The notes under the pieces: model-generated
Told to the model about the DNA's origin: nothing
The model's input: only the letters and a program-made list of their open reading frames with translations
Database searches by the model: none
Part shown: positions 1-9,149 of the stretch, in pieces
Layout of the letters: every line of letters begins with the position of its first letter
Position numbering within the stretch: position 1 is the stretch's first letter
DNA from: Sediminibacterium goheungense
Lineage (GTDB): Bacteria > Bacteroidota > Bacteroidia > Chitinophagales > Chitinophagaceae
Assembly: GCF_004361915.1 (NCBI RefSeq)
Contig: NZ_SNWP01000011.1
Span: 620,001 to 684,000, forward strand
Direction: 5' to 3'
DNA length: 64,000 bases
Translations under genes and position numbers: made by a program

Positions 1-2751
1 GGATTACAGTTAACGGTTCGTAAAAATGATCAACAGGATGTAAATGAACCAGTGGTATCTCCAGATGGACGATATGTGTATTTCAGTGAGGATATGTATC
101 CAGGCGGCCAATTCCAGTATAACAAAGACCCGAATAATCAAATCTTCGTTATCCGGAGGCTCGACAGAGAAAGTGGCCGTATTGATAATATTACCGGAGG
201 TCCGGGTGGCGCCGTTCGTCCGCAACTGTCTCATGATGGTAAAACACTGGCATTTGTAAAAAGAGTAAGAACAAAAACAGTTTTATACCTGCGAAAACTG
301 GAAACAGGCGAAGAGTGGCCTGTATTCGACGATTTATCAAAAGATCAGCAGGAAGCCTGGTCGGTATTTGGTTTGTATACAGGATTTAACTGGATGCCTG
401 ATGACAAGGAGATTGTAATATGGAGCAGAGGTAAGATTATACGGATTGATATTAATGGAATCAATAAATCTGTGAATATTCCATTTACAGTAAATGTGAA
501 ACAGAAAATAGTTGAAGCGGTTCGCTTTCAACAAAATCTGAATCCGGAAAGTTTTGATGTAAATGTTATCCGTCATGCAGTTACTTCTCCGGATGGGAAA
601 TGGCTGGTATTTAATGCGGCAGGTTATTTATGGAAAAAAGAACTACCCAATGGTAAAGCTTCACGCGTAACTACAGGAATTGATTTTGAGTATGAGCCCT
701 CTTTTTCCCCAGATGGTAAAGCCATCGTGTACACAACCTGGAATGATGAAAATAGCGGAGCCATATACAGTATGGGTATGAATGGCGGTAATGCTAAAAA
801 AATAACGACTGCGAAAGGGATTTACAGGCAACCCTCTTTTTCTCCTGATGGTAAATGGATTGTTTTCAGGAAGGAGAGTGGTAGCGATGCCCTGGGGCCG
901 GCTTTTACAGCCTTAACAGGTACATTTATGATGCAGGCTGATGGATCATCAGGAGAAAAATTAGTGACCCAGCGTGGCGAGCAACCCAGATTTAATGGCA
1001 ACGGCACCCGCATTTATTATGTATTGGGCGGCGGTATGAACAGGCAATTTGCGAGCTGTGATTTATCTGGTAATGATGAACGGATTCATTTGCGAAGTAC
1101 TTATGGAAGTCAGTTTACCGTATCGCCCGATGATCAATGGATATCATTTATAGATTTGCACGAAGTCTATATCGCAGCATTCCCTATCACTGGTAAAACA
1201 GTTGATATTGGTGCAAATACCAAAGATTTTCCTGTTCGTATTGTGTCAAGAGATGCCGGTATTAACCTGCATTGGTCGGCCGATAGTAAAAAACTGAATT
1301 ATACATTGGGTAATCAGTATTTTACGATACCCTTACAAGATAGGTTCGGCTTTATCACTAATAAATCAGAAGCTGATTTTAAAGTGCCTGAAAAAGGTAT
1401 TGATATTCAGGTGACACTTCCTGTCGATAAACCTTCTGGTATGATTGCTTTTACCAATGCTACCATTATAACGATGAAAGGTGATGAAGTTATTACCGGT
1501 GGAACCATTCTGGTAGAAAATAATATCATTACTCAGATAGGAAAGAGTGTAAAAATTCCTTCAGGCGCTAAATTAATTGATTGTAAAGGGAAGACCATTA
1601 TGCCGGGTTTTATTGATGCGCATGCGCATGGAAGTCATTTCCGTTCGGGTATGTCGCCGCAAAAGCACTGGCCTTATTATACCAATATGGCTTACGGAGT
1701 AACTGCTATGCATGATCCATCGGCAAATAGCGAAATGGTTTTTGCACAAAGTGAAATGGTGAAAGCGGGTGTTATGACCGGACCCAGGGTATTTTCTACG
1801 GGTACAATTTTATATGGTGCAGATGGTGATATGAAAGCTGTTATTAATTCAATTGATGATGCACGAAGCGCACTAAGAAGAACAAAGGCATTTGGTGCTT
1901 TCTCGGTAAAAAGTTACAATCAGCCTCGTCGGGAGCAAAGGCAAATGATTATTCAGGCAGCAAGAGAATTGGGAATGGAAGTAGTACCGGAAGGAGGATC
2001 TTTCTTCTTTCATAATATGACGATGGTAATGGATGGACATACAACCATTGAGCATAATATTCCCGTTGCACCTTTGTATAATGATGTCATCAATCTGTGG
2101 AAAGCATCCAAAACCGCTTATACGCCTACACTGATTGTGAATTATGCAGGGGTGAGTGGTGAATATTACTGGTACCAACATACCAATGTATGGGAAAAAG
2201 AAAGATTGCTTCGTTTTACACCCCGTACTGTGATAGATACACGCAGCCGGCATAGAACCATGCTCCCGGAAGAGGAATATAAAAACGGACATATCTTAAC
2301 TTCAGAAAGTGCAAAGAAGCTCAATGATAATGGCGTTCCTGTAAACATCGGAGCTCACGGACAAATACAGGGTATTGGGGTACATTGGGAGATATGGATG
2401 ATGCAGCAGGGCGGAATGGGTAATCTGCAGGCATTGAAAACTGCCACTATTAACCCGGCACAAAGTTTAGGTTTAGACAAATGGATTGGTTCTTTGGAAA
2501 CCGGCAAACTAGCTGATTTAATTGTACTGGATAAAAATCCACTTGAGAATATCCGTAATACAGAGTCTGTAAAATATACAATGGTTAATGGAAGGTTGTA
2601 TGATGCTGATTCCATGAATGAAATCGGCAATACCAATAAGCCACGTAGTAAATTTTATTGGGAACAGATAAAAAATGCAGCAGCATTTAGTTTTCCATGG
2701 GCAACAGAAACAGCTATCGAAACAGAAACCTGTTCATGCGGTAAACACTAA
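1..2751 (+). CDS. TolB-type propeller amidohydrolase, 5' end outside window
   Basis: The reading frame is open from base 1, so the true start lies upstream; a GTG at 52 is internal. The N-terminal half has repeated PD40/TolB blade motifs (SPDGRYVYFS, SHDGKTLAF, SPDGKWLVF, SPDGKAIVY, SPDGKWIVF). The C-terminal half is an imidazolonepropionase-like amidohydrolase: PGFIDAHAHG supplies the HxH metal pair at about residues 541 and 543 of the visible part, VKSYNQ is the candidate bridging lysine and TTIEHN another histidine. The usual GTD strand is replaced by NIGAHGQIQG, which I recall as typical of this propeller-fused subfamily. The substrate is unknown; an exported hydrolase is likely, but the signal peptide would lie outside the window. 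Confidence 0.9.
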   Translation, partial: GLQLTVRKNDQQDVNEPVVSPDGRYVYFSEDMYPGGQFQYNKDPNNQIFVIRRLDRESGRIDNITGGPGGAVRPQLSHDGKTLAFVKRVRTKTVLYLRKLETGEEWPVFDDLSKDQQEAWSVFGLYTGFNWMPDDKEIVIWSRGKIIRIDINGINKSVNIPFTVNVKQKIVEAVRFQQNLNPESFDVNVIRHAVTSPDGKWLVFNAAGYLWKKELPNGKASRVTTGIDFEYEPSFSPDGKAIVYTTWNDENSGAIYSMGMNGGNAKKITTAKGIYRQPSFSPDGKWIVFRKESGSDALGPAFTALTGTFMMQADGSSGEKLVTQRGEQPRFNGNGTRIYYVLGGGMNRQFASCDLSGNDERIHLRSTYGSQFTVSPDDQWISFIDLHEVYIAAFPITGKTVDIGANTKDFPVRIVSRDAGINLHWSADSKKLNYTLGNQYFTIPLQDRFGFITNKSEADFKVPEKGIDIQVTLPVDKPSGMIAFTNATIITMKGDEVITGGTILVENNIITQIGKSVKIPSGAKLIDCKGKTIMPGFIDAHAHGSHFRSGMSPQKHWPYYTNMAYGVTAMHDPSANSEMVFAQSEMVKAGVMTGPRVFSTGTILYGADGDMKAVINSIDDARSALRRTKAFGAFSVKSYNQPRREQRQMIIQAARELGMEVVPEGGSFFFHNMTMVMDGHTTIEHNIPVAPLYNDVINLWKASKTAYTPTLIVNYAGVSGEYYWYQHTNVWEKERLLRFTPRTVIDTRSRHRTMLPEEEYKNGHILTSESAKKLNDNGVPVNIGAHGQIQGIGVHWEIWMMQQGGMGNLQALKTATINPAQSLGLDKWIGSLETGKLADLIVLDKNPLENIRNTESVKYTMVNGRLYDADSMNEIGNTNKPRSKFYWEQIKNAAAFSFPWATETAIETETCSCGKH

Positions 2752-2760
2752 TGCCGGATA

Positions 2761-2819
2761 ATTGATATAAAAGAAAAAGGTCTTGTCATAATAACAAGAC
2801 CTTTTTCTTTTATATCAAT
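2761..2819. terminator. bidirectional hairpin terminator
   Basis: A perfect 26-bp inverted repeat (2761-2786 with 2794-2819) has a 7-nt loop, and A/T tracts give a U-run on either strand. It lies between convergent genes, and its right arm contains the stop codon of the OsmC gene. Confidence 0.92.
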
Positions 2820-3220
2820 TCTACTTTATAGTTAATTGGACAATGTTTCCCGAGCATGGCGGAAATACCGCAGTATTTTTCGTGGGAAAGGCTGACTGCT
2901 CTGGTGAGTTTATCGATATTGTCGGCTGCTATATCGCATCGATATACCATGTCTATAAATTTGAAAACTTTGGGGTGATCATCTGTTTGTTCAGCAGATG
3001 CTTCAATTTCAAGTTTGGTGAAAGGGACTTTCATTTTATTGAGTATTTCAACCACATCTATACCACTGCAACCGCTCAGAGAACCCAGCAGCATTTTTTT
3101 AGGATTCATACCGCTACCCGATCCGCCATTTTCAACAGTTGTATCAATGCGTACGGTCTGACCCGTATCAGCTGTAACATCGAATGCCAGTGTCTGCACC
3201 CATTTGGTTGTAACTTTCAT
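2810..3220 (-). CDS. OsmC family protein
   Basis: A 136-residue protein of normal OsmC/YhfA length. It carries the two conserved cysteine contexts of the family, LSGCSGIDV in the first half and EKYCGISAML near the end, and the NPKKMLLGSL helix. Family members are cytoplasmic thiol peroxidases or related proteins acting on organic hydroperoxides; YhfA-like members are less well characterised. It starts 29 nt after the superoxide dismutase stop on the same strand, so a shared transcript for oxidative-stress functions is plausible. The last codons lie inside a long terminator palindrome. Confidence 0.9.
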   Translation of the reverse strand: MKVTTKWVQTLAFDVTADTGQTVRIDTTVENGGSGSGMNPKKMLLGSLSGCSGIDVVEILNKMKVPFTKLEIEASAEQTDDHPKVFKFIDMVYRCDIAADNIDKLTRAVSLSHEKYCGISAMLGKHCPINYKVELI

Positions 3221-3249
3221 TGTATTTTCTTTTAGTAATCTTTCAGATC

Positions 3250-3972
3250 TTATTTCTTCATTCTTGCTGCTACTACGTCCCAGTTAACAACATTCCACCA
3301 GCTATTGATATAATCCGGTCTTCTGTTCTGGTATTTCAGGTAATAAGCATGTTCCCAAACATCAAGTCCGAGTAAAGGCGTACCCCAGGTTTCACTGATA
3401 TCCATCAAAGGAATATCCTGATTGGCTGTTGATACGATGGCAAGTGCATTATCACTATTCACTATTAACCATGCCCATCCGCTTCCGAAACGGGCTTTCG
3501 CAGCATCGGCAAACTGGGCTTTAAAAGCTTCCAATGAACCAAAAGATTGGATAATAGCATTACCCAGTTGTCCGGAAGGCGTTGCCGATCCGCCGGGCTT
3601 CATGGTTTGCCAGAACATTTCATGATTAAAATGTCCTCCTGCGTTGTTACGCATTTTCGTTGAATATTTTGATATGTTCCTTAGTACGGACACCAGTGTC
3701 GAAGAAGAAGTATTTACGCCTTCTGCAGCGCAGGCTTCACCCAGGCTTTTTGCATATGCCGCAGCATGTTTGCTATAGTGAATCTCCATGGTAAGTGCAT
3801 CAATAGCTGGTTCCAAAGCATTATAGGTGTATGGGAGTGCTTGTTGCTGAAATTCATTGCCAGCTGTAACACCTGCGGTTAGGATTGAAGGTGCCGTGGC
3901 TGCCAAACCCACAGCAAGGCCTGCTTTGCCCGTTGTTTTTATAAAATTACGGCGTGAAGATGATTGGCTCAT
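3250..3972 (-). CDS. Fe/Mn superoxide dismutase with Tat signal
   Basis: Converts superoxide to peroxide and oxygen. I chose the ATG at 3972 because the next residues (SQSSSRRNFIKTTG) form a twin-arginine signal followed by a hydrophobic stretch, whereas upstream starts would overlap the permease gene. The metal ligands of the family are present: His65 in EIHYSKH, His117 in FNHEMFW, and Asp204/His208 in GLDVWEHAYY. The 240-residue length equals a normal SOD plus about 40 residues of export signal. Most SODs of this family are cytoplasmic, so this one is predicted to be exported folded. The metal (Fe or Mn) cannot be told from sequence here. Confidence 0.93.
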   Translation of the reverse strand: MSQSSSRRNFIKTTGKAGLAVGLAATAPSILTAGVTAGNEFQQQALPYTYNALEPAIDALTMEIHYSKHAAAYAKSLGEACAAEGVNTSSSTLVSVLRNISKYSTKMRNNAGGHFNHEMFWQTMKPGGSATPSGQLGNAIIQSFGSLEAFKAQFADAAKARFGSGWAWLIVNSDNALAIVSTANQDIPLMDISETWGTPLLGLDVWEHAYYLKYQNRRPDYINSWWNVVNWDVVAARMKK

Positions 3973-3998
3973 GTGATGTGGTTTTATAAGTAATGAAT

Positions 3999-4014
3999 AT
4001 AGGCTATAGCCTAT
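3999..4014. repeat. 16-bp palindrome at permease stop
   Basis: ATAGGCTATAGCCTAT is a perfect palindrome that includes the TAG stop of the LptF/LptG-like gene. The same word (TATAGCCTATGG) recurs in the larger hairpin loci at 12625, 29800 and 44841. Confidence 0.6.
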
Positions 4015-5452
4015 GGTCTTTTTCTTTCCTAAAATTATTCCAAATCTTATGTAATCGTGTAAAAGTTCTGTAATAAAACTCCTGATTGAATAATTGAGAG
4101 TCGCGCATGGCTTTAAAAGTGAGAAAAGCACCAATGGGTATCAATACAATGGTAGATAACCACATGCCTTCCATAGGAGAAGCCTGACCTGATTTGACAA
4201 ATTTCTCACCAAATGTGTTGAACAGGTGGAATAATACGAAAAAGATAATGGCAAATACCAACGGTGTTCCCAATCCACCTTTGCGGATAATAGAACCCAA
4301 TGGTGCTCCGATCAGAAATAAAACAATACAGGCTACCGAAAGCGTGAATTTTCTGTGCCATTCAATTTCATGTAACTGAAGAGACTTATATTTTTCTTCA
4401 TAATCAGAAGCCAGAAAACTCATATTACCCTTAATGCTGTTTAACTGACCCAGCGAACCATCAATAATACTTTCACGAAGCGAATCGGGTAGGAGGGCAT
4501 CAAAGGTTTTTGCAGTTTTGAGTAAAGCTGTATCTACTTTAATCCAACCAGTATCTTTTGCGTAGCGTGCAAATCTTACATAAGGTGTAATTTCTGTTCT
4601 GGCTTTTCTGGTATAAAAACTGTCTATATGTTCCAGTGAATCAATGGCTGAGTTGAGCTGTCGTAAGCTCAGCATTTTCGGATCGTAGAATGCGCTATCA
4701 CCGGATTTATTCATCTGAAAACTTTTCAGATCAAATACTTTTTTATACTCTTTGAAACCCAGTCTGATAAATTCAGTATTGGTAGTGCCTCTGGAGCCTC
4801 TTTCTTCAAAGCGCCAGCCATTTTTTAAGATGAACTCAAGAAATTTTTTGTCGGGCGTAATACGCATGATACCCGATTGGGCCATCAGCATATTGTCTTG
4901 CAGACCATAGTTTTTTTCAAATAAAACGATATCATGAATGACACTATCATTTTTTTCTTTTTTGCCCAGTTTAATTACATAGCCATCGAGTTTATCATAA
5001 AAAACACCTTCTTTGATATCAATCGCTGGTTTGGAAACAATGATATCATATTTTAAAGAAGCCAGTTTAAGTTGTGTTACCGGTATGATGTTGTTAGAAA
5101 AAAGAAAGGCGAGTCCGCTCAGAAAAATAGTAATTACAAAAAGGGGGCGCATAAACCTAAGCAGGGGTATACCGGAAGCTTTAATGGCTACGAGTTCAAA
5201 ACTTTCGCCCAGGTTTCCAAAAGTCATGATGGAGGAAAATAACAAAGCCAATGGCAATGCCATAGGTACCCAGAATAACATTACGAGCCCTACCAGTTTC
5301 ATTACGGTAAAGAAATCAAGTCCCTTACCCACAAGATCATCAATGTACAACCAAAAAAACTGCATGGTGAGTACAAATAATGAAATGGCAAAAGCTGCCA
5401 GAAAAGGCCCGATAAAAGAACGAATGATAAGTATGTCGAGTTTTTTGAGCAT
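4004..5452 (-). CDS. LptF/LptG family permease
   Basis: A 482-residue membrane protein of the YjgP/YjgQ family, the inner-membrane permeases that with LptB extract lipopolysaccharide for transport to the outer membrane. Three hydrophobic segments lie in the first about 115 residues, a soluble (jellyroll-like) periplasmic region in the middle, and three more segments in the last about 110 residues, the standard layout. I start at the ATG at 5452 (MLKKLDILIIRSFIGPF); an upstream in-frame start would run through the tandem-repeat hairpin at 5455-5531. LptF and LptG cannot be separated from this sequence alone. The SOD gene follows after 31 nt, so the two may share a message. Confidence 0.9.
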   Translation of the reverse strand: MLKKLDILIIRSFIGPFLAAFAISLFVLTMQFFWLYIDDLVGKGLDFFTVMKLVGLVMLFWVPMALPLALLFSSIMTFGNLGESFELVAIKASGIPLLRFMRPLFVITIFLSGLAFLFSNNIIPVTQLKLASLKYDIIVSKPAIDIKEGVFYDKLDGYVIKLGKKEKNDSVIHDIVLFEKNYGLQDNMLMAQSGIMRITPDKKFLEFILKNGWRFEERGSRGTTNTEFIRLGFKEYKKVFDLKSFQMNKSGDSAFYDPKMLSLRQLNSAIDSLEHIDSFYTRKARTEITPYVRFARYAKDTGWIKVDTALLKTAKTFDALLPDSLRESIIDGSLGQLNSIKGNMSFLASDYEEKYKSLQLHEIEWHRKFTLSVACIVLFLIGAPLGSIIRKGGLGTPLVFAIIFFVLFHLFNTFGEKFVKSGQASPMEGMWLSTIVLIPIGAFLTFKAMRDSQLFNQEFYYRTFTRLHKIWNNFRKEKDHRL

Positions 5453-5454
5453 GG

Positions 5455-5531
5455 GATAGGTGAGTAGTGAGTAGTGAGTAGTGAGTAGTGAGATTTTTTT
5501 ACTCACTGCTCACTACTCACTACTCACTATC
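5455..5531. repeat. TAGTGAG tandem-word hairpin
   Basis: The left arm is a 7-bp word (TGAGTAG) repeated about five times, then a short T-rich loop (5493-5500), then the reverse complement (ACTCACT words) to 5531. About 28 bp pair with one G:T. It lies between two divergently transcribed genes, so it is not a simple terminator. Confidence 0.85.
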
Positions 5532-5539
5532 TTTAATAC

Positions 5540-6160
5540 ATGTTACCCACAAAACTAACACTTTCAGCAGAGGAAAGATTATTGATGATGGATACCCGCT
5601 TTATTTTAACAAAGAATGCGGTGTTACAGAAAATGGAGGCTTTGTTGGGCGCACTTAGTGAAACCATACGTGAACAGGTGCAGAAATGGGCATTGGATCA
5701 AACAACTGCTTTCGTACTCAGCCCCAAAATAGCTAGGGGCGAACAGTATCAGGAACTGCCCTGGCTCATGCTCGATTACCCGCGCTTATTTACCAAAACA
5801 GATACCTGTGCCATCCGTTGTTTTTTCTGGTGGGGTAATTACTGGAGCGTCACACTTCAACTGGCAGGTGCTTATCTCGATAACTGCCGGGAGGAATTAG
5901 AGGCATTTGTAAACCGTAATGAAGGACAGGAAAACTGGTATCTTTCCGTTGGAACAGACCCATGGGTACATGAATTGGATGGGGATGCCTATGTTAAAAC
6001 AGGTAATATCGATGCTTCTTATTGGACAGAAGAAAGAAGCTTTATCAAGCTGGCAAAAAAAATCCCACTGGAGCAGTGGGATAATATATTTCCGTTACTG
6101 GAAACAAATATGATTTCCTTGTTAAGTATGCTGCAGCAGACTCAGGCACCTAAACGGTGA
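5540..6160 (+). CDS. conserved hypothetical protein
   Basis: A 206-residue soluble protein with no signal peptide and no motif I recognise. It is rich in tryptophan (FFWWGNYWSV, ENWYLSVGTDPWV, EQWDNIF). The ATG at 5540 is preceded after 4 nt by TATCTTTA (5528-5535), a near match to the Bacteroidota -7 box, suggesting a very short or absent leader. It ends convergently with the START-like gene, overlapping it by 19 nt. Function unknown. Confidence 0.7.
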   Translation: MLPTKLTLSAEERLLMMDTRFILTKNAVLQKMEALLGALSETIREQVQKWALDQTTAFVLSPKIARGEQYQELPWLMLDYPRLFTKTDTCAIRCFFWWGNYWSVTLQLAGAYLDNCREELEAFVNRNEGQENWYLSVGTDPWVHELDGDAYVKTGNIDASYWTEERSFIKLAKKIPLEQWDNIFPLLETNMISLLSMLQQTQAPKR

Positions 6161-6525
6161 AATAATTCTTTCACCTGGTATTCCCATAACTGACTCTGAT
6201 CCTTGATCTCATTTTTTTCTGCGAAATCTTTAATTACCAGAATGGTCTGATTGGAAATTTCGGTTTTTTCAATCCGGAATTCAAAGTATTCATTTTTTTC
6301 AGTGTGTAACCAATGAAAACGAATGAATTTGTCCTGTTCTGAGTCAAGAATAGATGCTTTATCGGGTGCACCACCACTCCATGAAAAACTGTATACACCT
6401 TCCCATTCATCAACTTTATCTGCAAACCACTCCTGAAGACCTGCCGGTGTGGCCAGAAATTCAAAAAGAATGGCTGGGGAACATCTCACTGGAAACTCTA
6501 ACGTAAATAACTGCTTTTTGCTCAT
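6142..6525 (-). CDS. START-like/SRPBCC domain protein
   Basis: A 127-residue protein with the AHSA1/START-like pattern: N-terminal beta strand KQLFTLEFPVRCSP, helix PAILFEFLATPAGLQEWFAD, strands, and a C-terminal amphipathic helix (SQLWEYQVKELFHRLGA). Such folds form a hydrophobic cavity; small stand-alone members are common in Bacteroidota and mostly without known ligand. Its 3' end overlaps the end of the opposite gene by 19 nt, so the transcripts are antisense to each other there. No export signal, so cytoplasmic. Confidence 0.8.
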   Translation of the reverse strand: MSKKQLFTLEFPVRCSPAILFEFLATPAGLQEWFADKVDEWEGVYSFSWSGGAPDKASILDSEQDKFIRFHWLHTEKNEYFEFRIEKTEISNQTILVIKDFAEKNEIKDQSQLWEYQVKELFHRLGA

Positions 6526-6693
6526 TACTATCTTTTAACTACCATCAATCGTAAGGCTGCAATAATATTAAATAATCTATACCCTCCAAATGTTTTTTTG
6601 GTGAACTACCGGGTTTTTGAATGGTGTTTTTTTTATAAATGCGTGGATGGTTTATAAGTGACTGTTTTTCAGCAAGTTGTGGCGAATGTTTTT

Positions 6694-6724
6694 TTTGATA
6701 AAATATGAAAAATGCTTAAATTGC
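6694..6724 (+). promoter_or_regulatory. candidate rpoD promoter
   Basis: TTTG (6694-6697), 19 nt, then TAAATTGC (6717-6724), one T short of the TAnnTTTG consensus. It lies in a 296-nt AT-rich gap upstream of the sigma factor gene; I see nothing else in that gap. Confidence 0.4.
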
Positions 6725-6821
6725 TGTGAAGACAGGAACAGACGCCAGCACAGGAGAGATATCCTTATCTCAGTTTTATCTGATAACCCTAACATACAAC
6801 CAAAACTGTTTCCACATGAGT

Positions 6822-7688
6822 ATGCGTCAACTCAAAATCACTAAGTCGATTACCAATCGTGAATCGCAGAGTCTTGAGAAATACCTGCAGGAAATTGGAA
6901 AAGTAGACCTGATCAGTCCGGAAGAAGAGGTACAACTGGCTATGCGAATAAGGCAGGGAGATCAGCGTGCACTTGATAGACTGGTAAAATCGAATCTCCG
7001 CTTTGTGGTTTCTGTAGCCAAACAATACCAGAACCAGGGGCTTACCTTACCTGACCTGATTAATGAAGGAAATTTGGGATTGATCAAAGCCGCTTTACGT
7101 TTTGATGAAACAAGAGGTTTTAAATTTATTTCCTATGCGGTATGGTGGATCAGACAAAGCATATTACAGGCCCTGGCTGAACAAAGCCGTATTGTAAGGC
7201 TACCTTTAAATAAAGTAGGACTTACCAACCGCATCAGCAAAGCCTATCAGTTACTGGAACAGGAGTATGAACGTGAACCTACTGCACAGGAACTGGCCGA
7301 TTTACTCGAATTGAGCATTGAAGAAGTAGCCGCCACCATGAGTGTGGGCTTCCGCCATGTGAGTATGGATACACCCCTGTCAGACGGGGAAGACGGCACA
7401 CTGATGGATGTGATGGAAAATCCCAATGCTGATAAAACCGACGAACACCTGGTACACGACGAATCACTCCGGCTGGAAATTGAAAGAAGCCTGAAAACGC
7501 TTACGGAAAGACAAAAAGACGTGCTTTGTTTTTTCTTCGGCATTGGAGTCGATAATCCACTAAGCCTGGAGGATATTGGGGAACGTTTTAACCTTACCCG
7601 TGAAAGGGTACGGCAGATTAAGGATAAAGCCATTACCAAGCTAAGAAGTACCAGCAGGTGCAAGCACTTGAAAGTGTATCTGGGATAA
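6822..7688 (+). CDS. rpoD: primary RNA polymerase sigma factor
   Basis: The 288-residue housekeeping sigma-70. The start at 6822 gives the [16 protein letters not shown] terminus usual in Bacteroidota; an ATG two codons upstream and an in-frame one at 6726 are less likely. Region 1.2 ([19 protein letters not shown]), region 2 ([18 protein letters not shown], then [15 protein letters not shown]) and the region 4.2 helix-turn-helix ([19 protein letters not shown]) are all present. It lacks the long region 1.1 and non-conserved insert of proteobacterial RpoD, as is normal for this phylum. This factor would read the TAnnTTTG promoters annotated in this window. Confidence 0.96.
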   Translation: MRQLKITKSITNRESQSLEKYLQEIGKVDLISPEEEVQLAMRIRQGDQRALDRLVKSNLRFVVSVAKQYQNQGLTLPDLINEGNLGLIKAALRFDETRGFKFISYAVWWIRQSILQALAEQSRIVRLPLNKVGLTNRISKAYQLLEQEYEREPTAQELADLLELSIEEVAATMSVGFRHVSMDTPLSDGEDGTLMDVMENPNADKTDEHLVHDESLRLEIERSLKTLTERQKDVLCFFFGIGVDNPLSLEDIGERFNLTRERVRQIKDKAITKLRSTSRCKHLKVYLG

Positions 7689-7700
7689 CCAAATCCGTAC

Positions 7701-7708
7701 TATATTTG
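7701..7708 (+). promoter_or_regulatory. candidate -7 box for ffh
   Basis: TATATTTG matches TAnnTTTG exactly, 12 nt after the rpoD stop. No good -33 TTTG is visible. A transcript started here would carry the following hairpin in its leader. Confidence 0.45.
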
Positions 7709-7717
7709 CAACGCATA

Positions 7718-7746
7718 AAGTGAACCTCAGATTGGTTCACTTTTTT
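7718..7746 (+). terminator. terminator after rpoD
   Basis: AAGTGAACC pairs with GGTTCACTT across a 7-nt loop, followed by TTTTTT. It lies between rpoD and ffh. Confidence 0.75.
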
Positions 7747-7775
7747 AATGGGTGTAAGTCCAGAAATCGTGAAAT

Positions 7776-9098
7776 ATGTTCCAGAATCTCTCAGAAAGAT
7801 TAGAGTCAGCGTTTAAAAACCTCAAGGGTGAGTCGCGTATTAATGACCTCAATATTGCGAATACAGTTAAAGATATCCGTCGTGCATTGATTGATGCGGA
7901 TGTAAACTTTAAAATAGCCAAAGAGTTTACCGATAAAGTAAAAGACAAAGCCGTTGGTGAAAAAGTAATCAATGCCATCAGTCCCGGCCAGTTGATGGTA
8001 AAGATTGTGCAGGATGAACTCACGGAACTGATGGGTGGAACAGAAGCTGCATTCAATGTTACCGGTAATCCGGCGGTGATACTGATAGCAGGTTTGCAGG
8101 GAAGTGGTAAAACCACTTTTACCGGTAAACTGGCCAGTTACCTGAAAACAAAAAAGGGGAAGTCGCCATTGGTGGTGGCTGCAGATATCTACAGACCCGC
8201 GGCGATTGACCAGTTAACCGTATTGGCAGAGCAGGTAGGCGTGGATATTTACAGTGAACGTGAAAATAAAGATGCTGTAGCGATTGCCCTGAATGCCATA
8301 AAAGAAGCGAAAACAAAGAATAAAAATGTAGTCATCATCGATACGGCAGGTCGTTTGGCAGTAGATGAAGTGATGATGAAGGAAGTGGCAGATATTAAAG
8401 CGGCGGTAAACCCAACTGAGATCTTATTTGTGGTTGACTCCATGACGGGTCAGGATGCAGTGAATACGGCAAAGGCATTTAATGACAGACTTGATTTTTC
8501 CGGTGTAGTATTAACCAAGCTGGATGGAGATACAAGAGGTGGTGCTGCTTTATCGATCAAATACACGGTGAATAAACCGATTAAGTTTGTGAGCAGTGGT
8601 GAGAAACTGGATACGCTCGATGTGTTTTATCCTGAAAGGATGGCGCAGCGGATTCTGGGTATGGGTGATATTACTACGTTGGTAGAAAAAGCACAGGCCC
8701 AATATGATGAAGTGCAGGCCAAAAAACTGGAGAAAAAAATCCGTAAGAACCAGTTCGATTTTCAGGATTTTCTTGATCAGTTACAGCAGATCAAAAAAAT
8801 GGGTAACCTGAAAGACCTGATGGGTATGATACCCGGGGTAGGTAAAGCAATAAAAGATGTAGATATTAATGATGATGCATTTAAAGGTATCGAGGCCATC
8901 ATCAGCTCTATGACACCTCATGAAAGAGCCAATCCGGATGCACTAACACCATCCAGAAAAAACAGGATTGCAAAAGGCAGTGGAAAAGATATTGCGGAAG
9001 TGAATGCCTTTATGAAACAGTTTGAACAGATGAAGCAGATGATGAAGATGATGAACAATATGCCCATGGGTGGCAGGTTCCCGGGTATGCGTCGATAA
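7776..9098 (+). CDS. ffh: signal recognition particle protein Ffh
   Basis: The SRP54 GTPase that binds signal sequences on nascent chains with SRP RNA and docks with FtsY. At 440 residues it has normal length: N domain (1-90), P-loop GLQGSGKT at residues 106-113, DTAGR and TKLDGDTRGG for guanine nucleotide and switch function, then a methionine-rich M domain ending in QMKQMMKMMNNMPMGG, which binds signal peptides and RNA. The start MFQNLSERLESAFKNLKG is the family N terminus. No SRP RNA gene was recognised nearby. Confidence 0.97.
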   Translation: MFQNLSERLESAFKNLKGESRINDLNIANTVKDIRRALIDADVNFKIAKEFTDKVKDKAVGEKVINAISPGQLMVKIVQDELTELMGGTEAAFNVTGNPAVILIAGLQGSGKTTFTGKLASYLKTKKGKSPLVVAADIYRPAAIDQLTVLAEQVGVDIYSERENKDAVAIALNAIKEAKTKNKNVVIIDTAGRLAVDEVMMKEVADIKAAVNPTEILFVVDSMTGQDAVNTAKAFNDRLDFSGVVLTKLDGDTRGGAALSIKYTVNKPIKFVSSGEKLDTLDVFYPERMAQRILGMGDITTLVEKAQAQYDEVQAKKLEKKIRKNQFDFQDFLDQLQQIKKMGNLKDLMGMIPGVGKAIKDVDINDDAFKGIEAIISSMTPHERANPDALTPSRKNRIAKGSGKDIAEVNAFMKQFEQMKQMMKMMNNMPMGGRFPGMRR

Positions 9099-9149
9099 AT
9101 TATACGGCCCATACAACATTCTTCCTTTGGGTAGTGTCATAACCAGACT

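Noticed and set aside
1873..2292. Long open frame on the minus strand inside the amidohydrolase
   Set aside because: Antisense shadow of a clearly coding region with low-complexity, cysteine/isoleucine-rich translation. Similar shadows (for example 7247-7663, 37368-37838, 61073-61657 and 63103-63390) were left out for the same reason.
3973..4134. N-terminal extension of the superoxide dismutase
   Set aside because: It would overlap the permease gene and bury the twin-arginine signal; the ATG at 3972 fits the family better.
5455..5531. CRISPR-like array suggested by regular short repeats
   Set aside because: The repeat unit is 7 bp without unique spacers, the arms are inverted rather than direct, and no cas gene is near.
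7701..7775. Riboswitch or attenuator in the ffh leader
   Set aside because: The hairpin with T-run is a simple terminator after rpoD; no ligand-binding structure is seen.
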